DNA of 8,894 bases from assembly GCA_028865375.1 (NCBI GenBank), contig JAGWKJ010000084.1, forward strand, positions 1 through 8,894, given 5' to 3'. The position numbers and the translations under genes were made by a program. The notes under the pieces are model-generated. The model saw nothing but the letters and a program-made list of their open reading frames with translations. It had not been told where the DNA came from and made no database searches. The stretch comes from Hyphomicrobiales bacterium. Lineage in GTDB: Bacteria > Pseudomonadota > Alphaproteobacteria > Rhizobiales > Beijerinckiaceae. Positions 1-5,888 of this stretch are shown one piece after another. The first letter of the stretch is position 1. Every line of letters begins with the position of its first letter.

Positions 1-267
1 CGCGGGCGCCTTCGCCCCGTCCGCCTCCGCGACCTCGAACTCCGCCAGCGTGCCGCCCACCGCGACGCGCTCGCCCTCGGCGCCGTGCAGCGCCACGACC
101 TTGCCCGCGAACGGCGCGCCGATCTCGACCGTCGCCTTGTCGGTCATCAGGTCGACCAAGGGCTGGTCGGCGGCGACGTCCTCGCCCGCCGCCACACGCC
201 ATTTCACGATCTCGACCTCGACCGTGCCCTCGCCGACGTCCGGCGTCCTGAAGCGGCGTCGCGCCAT
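1..267 (-). CDS. bkdB: Branched-chain 2-oxoacid dehydrogenase E2 (dihydrolipoyl acyltransferase), N-terminal lipoyl domain, partial
   Basis: Only the first 89 residues are present; the gene runs off the left edge. They form a biotinyl/lipoyl domain: the opening has PDVGEGTVEVEIVKW (residues 9-23) and the lipoyl-lysine motif is DLMTDKATVEI, with the modified lysine at residue 44. In the complex this swinging arm carries the acyl group from E1 to the E2 active site and the reduced lipoate to E3. The DVGEGT-E-EIV-W pattern is typical of branched-chain rather than pyruvate or 2-oxoglutarate E2. An alanine-rich linker appears to begin near residue 80; the E3-binding and catalytic domains would lie outside the window. 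The ATG follows GGAG-TAGGGCG, a good ribosome site that overlaps the end of the E1 beta gene, and the stop-to-start gap is 4 bases, so the genes are co-transcribed and probably coupled. The family is secure; the branched-chain assignment rests on the E1 genes beside it. Confidence 0.93.
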   Translation of the reverse strand, partial: MARRRFRTPDVGEGTVEVEIVKWRVAAGEDVAADQPLVDLMTDKATVEIGAPFAGKVVALHGAEGERVAVGGTLAEFEVAEADGAKAPA

Positions 268-271
268 CGCC

Positions 272-1285
272 CTACTCCGCCATGACCCGGCGGATCGCCG
301 CGCCGACGCGCTGCGGGCCGGGGAAATACTCCCACTCGAATTCGCGCGGATAGGGCGTGTCCCATCCGGTCACGCGCAGGATCGGCGCCTCCAGCCAATG
401 GAAGCAGCGCTCCTGCACCAGCGCGGAGAGCTCGGCGCCGAAACCGCCGGTGCGCGTCGCTTCGTGCACGACGAGGCAGCGCCCGGTCTTCCTCACCGAA
501 GCCTCGATGGCGGCGATGTCGAGCGGCACGATGGTGCGCAGGTCGATCACCTCCGCGTCGATTCCGGTCTCCTCGGCCGCCGCCAGCGCGACATGGACCA
601 TCGTGCCATAGGCCAGGATGGTGAGGTCGCCGCCCTCGCGCGCGATCGCGGCCTCGCCGAGCGGGATCGCGTAGCGCCCCGTCGGCACGTCGCCCTTCGA
701 ATGGCCGTCCCAGGAAACCGCCGGCCGCTCGTGGTGGCCGTCGAACGGGCCTGCGTAGAGGCGCTTGGGCTCGAAGAACAGCACCGGATCGTCGTCCTCG
801 ATGGCCGAGATCAACAGGCCCTTGGCGTCGTAGGGATTGGAGGGAATCACGGTCTTCAGGCCGCAGACGTGGCTGAACAGGCCTTCCGGGCTCTGGCTGT
901 GCGTCTGGCCGCCGAAGATGCCCCCGCCATAGGGCGCGCGGATGGTGATCGGCGCGTTGAACTCCCCGCCCGAACGGTAGCGCAGCCGCGCCGCCTCCGA
1001 CACGATCTGGTCGAAGGCGGGGTAGATGTAGTCGGCGAACTGGCATTCCACGACCGGCCGCAAGCCGTAGGCGCCCATGCCGATGGCGACCGCCACCTGG
1101 CCGGCTTCCGCGATCGGCGCGTCGAACACGCGGCCCTCGCCGTGGCGCTGCTGCAATCCCTCGGTGACGCGGAACACGCCGCCGAAGAAGCCGACGTCCT
1201 CGCCGAACACCAGCACGTCCGGGTCGCCCGCGAGCTTGACGTCGAGCGCGGAATTGAGCGCCTGCACCATGTTCATGCGGCTCAT
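272..1285 (-). CDS. bkdA2: Branched-chain 2-oxoacid dehydrogenase E1 component, beta subunit
   Basis: This is a complete 337-residue E1 beta subunit. With E1 alpha it forms the thiamine-diphosphate decarboxylase that attacks 2-oxo acids from valine, leucine and isoleucine and passes the acyl group to lipoyl-E2. Family landmarks are GEDVGFFGGVF (28-38), DAPIAEAG (55-62) with the cofactor-activating glutamate at 60, APYGGGIFGGQTHSQSPEG (117-135) with the active-site-region histidine at 129, and the C-terminal transketolase half with VIDLRTIVPLD (246-256) and GWDTPYP. The length is normal for the family. The start ATG overlaps the E1 alpha stop as ATGA, with AGGG about five bases upstream, and the order alpha, beta, E2 matches bacterial bkd operons. 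A much longer open frame runs upstream of this start, but it lies across the E1 alpha gene and is an effect of high GC. The residues GFFGGVFRVT and GRVFDAPIAE favour branched-chain over pyruvate substrates. Confidence 0.95.
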   Translation of the reverse strand: MSRMNMVQALNSALDVKLAGDPDVLVFGEDVGFFGGVFRVTEGLQQRHGEGRVFDAPIAEAGQVAVAIGMGAYGLRPVVECQFADYIYPAFDQIVSEAARLRYRSGGEFNAPITIRAPYGGGIFGGQTHSQSPEGLFSHVCGLKTVIPSNPYDAKGLLISAIEDDDPVLFFEPKRLYAGPFDGHHERPAVSWDGHSKGDVPTGRYAIPLGEAAIAREGGDLTILAYGTMVHVALAAAEETGIDAEVIDLRTIVPLDIAAIEASVRKTGRCLVVHEATRTGGFGAELSALVQERCFHWLEAPILRVTGWDTPYPREFEWEYFPGPQRVGAAIRRVMAE

Positions 1286-2532
1286 GTCGCCCTGCCCGGC
1301 AGCGCGGCCAGTTCGTCGCGCTGTTCGCGCAGGTTCCAGGGCATGTCCTTGTAGACGTCGTCGAACATCGTGAGGGGATCGTGGTGCGGCCCGTCGCCGT
1401 GGACGCCCAGCGCCTGCGCGCGCGCGTCGGCTTCCGCCACGTCCGCTTCCACCGCGCGCAGCATCGCGGAATGGCGGCCGTCGTCCCACGCCCCCGCGCG
1501 GACGAGGTGGAGCTTCAGCCGCGCGATCGGGTCGCCCAGCGGCCAGCGCTCCCATTCGTCGCCGGCGCGATAGCGGGCGGGATCGTCGCTCGTCGAATGC
1601 GGGGCGGCGCGATAGGTGAAATGCTCGATCAGCGTCGGCCCGTGATTGGAACGCGCGCGCTCGGCCGCCCATCGCGAGGCGGCGAAGACGGCGAGGTAGT
1701 CGTTGCCGTCGACCCGCACGCCGGGGATGCCGTAGCCGATCGCCCGCGAAGCGAAGGTCGATTCCTCGCCGCCCGCCACCGACTGCGCCGAGGAGATCGC
1801 CCATTGGTTGTTGACGAGGTTCAGCACCACGGGCGCGCGGTGGACCGAGGCGAACACCAGCGCCTGGTGGAAGTCGCCCTCCGCCGAGGCGCCGTCGCCG
1901 ATCCAGCCCGACGCGATGCGCGTGTCGCGCCGGTAGGCCGAGGCCATCGCCCAGCCGACCGCCTGGGGAAATTGCGTCGCCAAATTGCCGGACTGGCTGA
2001 AATAGCCGCGCGACTTCGCCGTATACATCACCGGCAATTGCCGGCCCTTGGTGGGGTCGAGCGCGTTGGCGTAGATCTGCCCCATCATCTCGTCGAGCGG
2101 CGTCCCGCGCGCCACCAGGATCGCCTGCTGGCGATAGGTGGCGAAGCACATGTCGTCGGGCCGCAGCGCGTAGGTCTGCGCGGTCGCCACCGCCTCCTCG
2201 CCGGTGCATTTCATGTAGAAGGGCGTCTTGCCCTGCCGTTGCGCGCGGAACATGCGTTCGTCGAACGCGCGCACCAGCGCCATCGTGCGCAGGCCGCGCA
2301 CCAATTCGTCCGCGCCGAGCCCGGGATTCCACTCGCCCACCGCGACGCCGTCGTCGTCGAGCGTGCGCACGAGGCCGAAGGCGAGGTCGCGGGTGGCGAT
2401 GGCCGGCGCGTCGACGGGCGGCCGCGGGGCGGCGCCGGCCGGCGGCAACCGCAGGTAGGAGAAGTCCGGCCGGTCGCCCGGCCGGAACCGGGCGCCGGGA
2501 ATATGGAGACGCAGCGTGCCTTCGCCGTCCAC
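1282..2532 (-). CDS. bkdA1: Branched-chain 2-oxoacid dehydrogenase E1 component, alpha subunit
   Basis: This 416-residue protein is the thiamine-diphosphate-binding half of branched-chain 2-oxoacid decarboxylase. The cofactor motif runs from GDGASAEGDFHQAL (212-225) to NNQWAIS (241-247). Other strong family blocks are DMCFATYRQQAIL (127-139), DPTKGRQLPVMY (159-170), GNLATQFPQAVGWAMAS (182-198) and the loop YRAAPHSTSDDP (307-318), the segment that is phosphorylated in the mammalian enzyme. The N terminus (GTLRLHIPG, then PDFSYLRLPPAG) closely resembles the Pseudomonas putida BkdA1 start as I recall it. I chose the GTG at 2532 because it lies five bases after a strong GGGAGG site and precisely fits the family N terminus; the open frame continues upstream through the non-coding gap without family similarity. 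It is the first gene of the operon and overlaps the beta gene by four bases. Confidence 0.95.
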   Translation of the reverse strand: MDGEGTLRLHIPGARFRPGDRPDFSYLRLPPAGAAPRPPVDAPAIATRDLAFGLVRTLDDDGVAVGEWNPGLGADELVRGLRTMALVRAFDERMFRAQRQGKTPFYMKCTGEEAVATAQTYALRPDDMCFATYRQQAILVARGTPLDEMMGQIYANALDPTKGRQLPVMYTAKSRGYFSQSGNLATQFPQAVGWAMASAYRRDTRIASGWIGDGASAEGDFHQALVFASVHRAPVVLNLVNNQWAISSAQSVAGGEESTFASRAIGYGIPGVRVDGNDYLAVFAASRWAAERARSNHGPTLIEHFTYRAAPHSTSDDPARYRAGDEWERWPLGDPIARLKLHLVRAGAWDDGRHSAMLRAVEADVAEADARAQALGVHGDGPHHDPLTMFDDVYKDMPWNLREQRDELAALPGRAT

Positions 2533-2537
2533 GGACG

Positions 2538-2543
2538 CCTCCC
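2538..2543 (-). promoter_or_regulatory. Ribosome binding site that fixes the GTG start of E1 alpha
   Basis: On the minus strand GGGAGG is followed by the five bases CGTCC and then GTG. It is one of the clearest Shine-Dalgarno sites in the window and decides the start in favour of this GTG over upstream ATGs that lie in the repeat region. About 18 bases further upstream, at 2561-2566, the minus strand reads TATCCT, a possible -10 box with no convincing -35, so the operon promoter is only tentatively located there. Confidence 0.7.
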
Positions 2544-2664
2544 GCGATGGGCCGGCGCGGAGGATAGCCCAAGCCGCGCGGAAGCGACAGGCGGCGCGGC
2601 CAATGCCTCTTTCCACTCGTCCGTTCGCCCGCTCCTCGCCCCCGGCCATTTCCCTCGCCCTTTC

Positions 2665-2768
2665 CGTCTTTGCGAGGAGCGTCAGCGACGAAGCAATGCA
2701 GACGCCCTTCCGTCCAACGCGGCGGTCTTCGCAAAGACTGGATTGCTTCGCTTCGCACGGCAATGACG
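2665..2768. repeat. Imperfect palindromic intergenic repeat upstream of the bkd operon
   Basis: The left arm (2665-2702) reads CGTCTTTGCGAGGAGCG, then CAGCGACGAAGCAATGCAG. The right arm (2738-2768) reads CTGGATTGCTTCG, then CTTCGCACGGCAATGACG. Its complement begins CGTCATTGCC and ends GAAGCAATCCAG, so the arms pair at both ends with mismatches. I recall the CGTCATTGCGAGGAGCG...GAAGCAATCCAG pattern as a dispersed intergenic palindrome in many alphaproteobacterial genomes, but no element name. A nested feature is also visible: 2666-2675 (GTCTTTGCGA) recurs exactly in inverted form at 2729-2738, and GTCTT-CGCA-AAGAC forms a small hairpin at 2725-2738. It lies in the only sizeable non-coding gap and may act as a transcript boundary or stabilising hairpin between the 2791-5038 unit and bkd. 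Only one copy is in the window. Confidence 0.72.
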
Positions 2769-2790
2769 GCGGAGGGCACGACGCGCGCGA

Positions 2791-3807
2791 TCAATCTCCG
2801 TCGCGCCAGCGCCTGCCTTCGGCGAGGCCGTGGTAGATGAAATGGTGCAGCGGCTCGACGCCGGCGTCCTCGACGTCCGGGTTCAGCCGCAGATAGGTCT
2901 TCGGGTCGAAGCCGGCGGGCGGCGCGAACGGCGCGTCGTCGGCGAGGTCGATCTTGAGCGGCGCGAACAGCGCATAGCGCTGGAAGTCGAGCAAGCCGTC
3001 GCCGCCGCGCTCCAACGGTCCGTAGACGGCGCACCGCGCGCCCGCCGCGGCCGGCTCGGCCGGATCCTTCAACCACCGCAGGATCTCGAACAGCAACAGC
3101 TTGGTCACGCCCTCCTTGAGGAGTTCGACCTGGCCCATGAAATGGTCGATGGCGACGATCTCACCCGACCGCCGCAGCACCGCGCGCGCGACCAGCGCCT
3201 GGGCGTCGTCGCCCAGCGGACCGAACACGCCCCATGCTCGCGTCCAGTGCTCCGGACAGCGCGCGACCCGCATCGGCGCGTCGCGATCCGGCATGTCGCT
3301 CGCGCGCCGCCGCCGCAAGGCCTCGAGCACGAGCCCGCGCGAACGCCAGAGCGCCGACGAGCGGATGCGCGCGGCGGCGCCGGCGAAGGCGTCCTCGTCG
3401 ATGGGCCGCACGACATAGCCGAGCCGGGCCGCCTTGTTGGCCGAACGGCGGTAGCGGCCGCCGGTCGCCTTCGACACGGCCCTCACGTAGGCGTCGCCGT
3501 CGGCGAATTGCGCGAGGTCGAGCGCCATCGCGGTCCACGCCAGCGGACCGAGGGCGCCCGTCCCGGGCTCGGGCCCGAATGGCCGGCAGATGCGCGCCAA
3601 AGCCTCGACCGCGCCGGCGCATCCGGGCGAATCGCAGGCGCAGCGCAGTCGCAGCGAGCGCCGCGGCGGGCCGTCCTCGCCGACGCCCAGCTCCCCGAAG
3701 CGACGGCGTCGACGCCGCGCGTCGGTCAGGCGTTTGATGGAATGGACCGCGAGCGCGCCAAGGCGGATCGCGCCGCCCTTGGCGCGGCGCGTCAGGGCCG
3801 AGGCCAT
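2791..3807 (-). CDS. Uncharacterised GNAT/FemAB-like protein with a C-terminal NPDV-type module
   Basis: I do not recognise this 338-residue protein as a named gene. After a basic N terminus (six arginines at 31-36) comes a small cysteine cluster, CACDSPGC at 56-63 plus C74. Residues about 96-290 look like an acyltransferase fold: YVRAVSKATGGRYRRSANKA (108-127) resembles the basic substrate-entry segment of FemAB-like proteins, and the stretch from WGVFGPLG (192-199) to VYGPLERGGDGLLDFQRY (261-278) resembles the strand order and late loop of GNAT/FemAB proteins. The last 40 residues, FDPKTYLRLNPDVEDAGVEP (300-319) then HHFIYHGLAEGRRW, match a short module I recall at the ends of glycosyltransferases and surface proteins (YL-x-NPDV-x-x-AG-x-x-PL-x-H). 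It starts 7 bases after the oxoamine synthase stop, so the two are very likely one transcript. No clear ribosome site is visible, so translation may be coupled. A role in acylating or modifying the synthase product is inference. Confidence 0.72.
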   Translation of the reverse strand: MASALTRRAKGGAIRLGALAVHSIKRLTDARRRRRRFGELGVGEDGPPRRSLRLRCACDSPGCAGAVEALARICRPFGPEPGTGALGPLAWTAMALDLAQFADGDAYVRAVSKATGGRYRRSANKAARLGYVVRPIDEDAFAGAAARIRSSALWRSRGLVLEALRRRRASDMPDRDAPMRVARCPEHWTRAWGVFGPLGDDAQALVARAVLRRSGEIVAIDHFMGQVELLKEGVTKLLLFEILRWLKDPAEPAAAGARCAVYGPLERGGDGLLDFQRYALFAPLKIDLADDAPFAPPAGFDPKTYLRLNPDVEDAGVEPLHHFIYHGLAEGRRWRDGD

Positions 3808-3814
3808 CGCGCCG

Positions 3815-5038
3815 TCACGCTTCGGCGTCGGCCCACGCGGACTCCGCGACCGAGTCGCGGAACGCGGCCAGCGTCGCCACCGCGCCGTCGATGTCCTGCG
3901 TGCGATGCGCCGCGGAGAGGAAGAAGCGGATCCGCGATCCGTCCTTGGGCACGCCGACGTGGACGACGGGCGGCGCGTAATAGCCGGCCTCCAGCAGCGC
4001 CTCGGCGGCGCGCATCGTCGTCAGCAGGTCGGGCAGCAGCACCGGCGCGACGCCCGTTCCCTCCGAGAGGCCGGTGTCCAGGCCGGCCGCCTTGGCCGCG
4101 CCCACGAAGCGCGCCGCGTTCGCCAACAGCCGGCCGACCCTCTCTGGCTCGGCGCGCAGCACGCCCAGCGCCGCTCGCGCGCCCGCCGCGATCGGCGGGG
4201 CCAGCCCGACGCTGAAAACGAAACCCGGCAGCGTGAAGCGCAGCCAATCGATCACGTCCCCCGATGCGCACACGAAGCCGCCGCAGGACACGAAGGCCTT
4301 CGACAACGTGCCGACCACGAGGTCGATCCGGCGCGGGTCGACCCCGAACCTCTCCGCGACTCCGCGCCCGGTCGCGCCCAGCGCGCCGACGCTGTGCGCC
4401 TCGTCGACCAGCAGCCAGAAGCCGAACTCGTCCTTGAGCGCGAGCAGGCCCGGCAGGTCGGCGACGTCGCCGTCCATGCTGTAGACGCTTTCGATCACGA
4501 CGAGGCAGTGCCGCGCCGAAGCCCGTCGCGCTTCGAGCAACTCGCGCAGATGCGCAAGGTCGCCGTGGCGGAACGCGACCGCGGCCGCGCGCGAGGAGCG
4601 CACGCCCGCCACGATGCTGTTGTGGGAGAGCTCGTCGTAGAGGATCAGGTCGCCGACGCCCGTGAGATGCGCGATCGTCTGCTGGTTGGCGAGATAGCCC
4701 GACACCAGCGTGATCGCCGCCTCGTGCCCGAGGAAATCCGCGATCTCGCCCTCGAACGCGCGATGCATCAACCGCTCGCCGCCGACCAGCCGCGAGCCCA
4801 AGGCGCCCGTGCCGTGGTCGCGGATCGCGGCGGTCGCGGCCTCGCGCACCGCCGGGTGGTCGGCGAGGCCGAGGTAGTCGTAATTGGCGAAACTGACGAA
4901 GGGACGCCCGCGCGCCACGACGTCGCGGCGCAGGCCGTCCAAGGCGACGAACCAAGGATTGCCGATCTCGTCCAAGATCCGGCGTCCGGCGAGCCGCATT
5001 CGCCGTCGCGCGAAGGCGGCCAATTCCATGTCCGACAT
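3815..5038 (-). CDS. Alpha-oxoamine synthase family PLP enzyme (serine palmitoyltransferase / BioF-like)
   Basis: This 407-residue fold-type I PLP enzyme belongs to the family that decarboxylates an amino acid and joins it to an acyl thioester, giving a 3-keto amine. Visible landmarks are FANYDYLGL (50-58), the loop HGTGALGSRLVGG (75-87), the ring-stacking histidine H139 in DELSHNSI, VDEAHSVGALGATGRG (211-226) with D212 and H215, and the Schiff-base lysine K247 in GTLSKAF. The stretch GFVFSVGLAPP (272-282) and the DELSHNSI form recall a subfamily found with polyketide or sphingolipid-type genes rather than biotin operons, and no other bio gene is nearby. It does not look like 5-aminolevulinate synthase. 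Start choice is uncertain: ATG 5038 has AGGGGA ten bases upstream; ATG 5029 and TTG 5071 are alternatives. The product could be a long-chain sphingoid-type ketone or another aminoketone. It is divergent from a dehydrogenase that could reduce such a ketone. Confidence 0.9.
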   Translation of the reverse strand: MSDMELAAFARRRMRLAGRRILDEIGNPWFVALDGLRRDVVARGRPFVSFANYDYLGLADHPAVREAATAAIRDHGTGALGSRLVGGERLMHRAFEGEIADFLGHEAAITLVSGYLANQQTIAHLTGVGDLILYDELSHNSIVAGVRSSRAAAVAFRHGDLAHLRELLEARRASARHCLVVIESVYSMDGDVADLPGLLALKDEFGFWLLVDEAHSVGALGATGRGVAERFGVDPRRIDLVVGTLSKAFVSCGGFVCASGDVIDWLRFTLPGFVFSVGLAPPIAAGARAALGVLRAEPERVGRLLANAARFVGAAKAAGLDTGLSEGTGVAPVLLPDLLTTMRAAEALLEAGYYAPPVVHVGVPKDGSRIRFFLSAAHRTQDIDGAVATLAAFRDSVAESAWADAEA

Positions 5039-5125
5039 TTCCGCAGAATCCCCTGCGCCGTTCCGCTGCAATGGCGAAAGCCTGTATCATGCCGCCGCGT
5101 CGCCGCGAAACGCCGGAGCAAGTCA
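5039..5125. promoter_or_regulatory. Divergent intergenic region between the oxoamine synthase and the dehydrogenase
   Basis: These 87 bases must contain the promoters for both outward genes unless transcription enters from elsewhere. On the plus strand TGTATCAT (5083-5090) could be an extended -10 element, about 35 bases before the TTG start, with only a weak -35 upstream. CGGAG (5114-5118), seven bases before the TTG, is a good ribosome site for the dehydrogenase. I see no clear operator palindrome. A shared divergent control region fits the idea that the two enzymes act together, but the boxes are weak matches. Confidence 0.35.
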
Positions 5126-5884
5126 TTGAATCGCATCTTGATCACCGGCGCGTCGGCGGGCATCGGCGCAGCGCTGGCGCGCGCGGCGGCCGCGCCGGAC
5201 GTCGATTTCGCGCTGTGGGGACGCGATACGCTGCGGCTTTCGTCGGTCGCCGGCGAGTGCCGCGCGAGGGGCGCGTCGGCCGGTTCGCGGGTGATGGATC
5301 TGCGCGACGCGGGCGCCGTCGCGGCGGCCATCGTCGCCACCGACGAGGCAGCGCCGATCGACCTCGCCGTCTTCAACGCCGGGATCGGCGGCGTGTCTCT
5401 CGGGCGCGACGGTCTGGAGGACGCGGCGCACGCGCTCGACGTGGCGACCGTGGACTTCGTCGCCGTCGTGGCGGGCGCCACCGCGGTCGCGCGCCGCATG
5501 GCCGCGCGGGGGCGCGGACGGATCGTCGTGGTCGGATCGGTCGCCGATCGCCTGCCCTTGCCTATGGCGCCCAGCTACGCCGGCGCGAAGGCGGGCTTGC
5601 TCGCGTTCTCGCGCTCGCTGCGCGGGGCGCTGGCGCGGCGCGGCGTCGGCATCACCTATGTCGCGCCGGGCTTCGTGAAGACCGCGATGAGCGATTCCGC
5701 GCCGGGACCCAAGCCGTTCATGCTTACGTCCGACGACGCCGCGCGGCGCATCCTGGCGGCCGCGCGCGCGGGCCGCGCCGAGCTCGCCTTTCCCCTGCCC
5801 TACGCCATCTTGCGCTCGCTCGCCGGCTTCGCGCCGCGCGCGGCGGCCGAGCGCGCCGCATCCGCCTTCGCGCCGCGGCGGTGA
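5126..5884 (+). CDS. Classical short-chain dehydrogenase/reductase (SDR)
   Basis: This 252-residue SDR has the complete classical set: the nucleotide-binding TGASAGIG (7-14) near the N terminus, NAG at 84-86, catalytic serine S138, the YAGAK motif with Y151 and K155, and PGFVKTAM (181-188) after the active site. It has no signal peptide or membrane segment and would be cytosolic, although the C terminus (PLPYAILRSLAGF) is moderately hydrophobic. I start it at TTG 5126, because GGAG lies seven bases upstream and the protein begins directly with the first Rossmann strand (NRILITG); the open frame upstream is antisense to the oxoamine synthase and is not real. SDRs reduce or oxidise many substrates. 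Placed divergently beside an oxoamine synthase, reduction of the 3-keto group, as in 3-ketosphinganine reductases, is a reasonable inference. Its stop is 4 bases from the end of the convergent GNAT gene. Confidence 0.9.
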   Translation: MNRILITGASAGIGAALARAAAAPDVDFALWGRDTLRLSSVAGECRARGASAGSRVMDLRDAGAVAAAIVATDEAAPIDLAVFNAGIGGVSLGRDGLEDAAHALDVATVDFVAVVAGATAVARRMAARGRGRIVVVGSVADRLPLPMAPSYAGAKAGLLAFSRSLRGALARRGVGITYVAPGFVKTAMSDSAPGPKPFMLTSDDAARRILAAARAGRAELAFPLPYAILRSLAGFAPRAAAERAASAFAPRR

Positions 5885-5888
5885 CCGG

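Noticed and set aside
1381..2766. A 461-residue plus-strand open frame antisense to E1 alpha
   Set aside because: It mirrors a well-supported gene, has arginine/alanine/histidine-rich composition and no recognisable domain. High-GC DNA produces such shadows routinely.
1286..3076. In-frame upstream extension of E1 beta that would give a 934-residue protein
   Set aside because: The extension covers E1 alpha, the repeat and part of the next gene, and carries no family similarity. The ATGA overlap and family length fix the start at 1285.
2830..4215. A long plus-strand open frame antisense to the 2791-3807 gene and the oxoamine synthase
   Set aside because: Low-complexity, very arginine-rich translation that crosses two supported genes; no domain or ribosome site.
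3815..5038. Oxoamine synthase as 5-aminolevulinate synthase (hemA)
   Set aside because: The N terminus and the GFVFSVGLAPP/DELSHNSI segments do not look like ALAS, and no haem genes are nearby. BioF cannot be excluded as firmly, so it remains an alternative in the annotation.
3590..5125. In-frame upstream extension of the SDR
   Set aside because: It is antisense to the synthase and arginine-rich. The SDR fold begins at 5126 with a good ribosome site.
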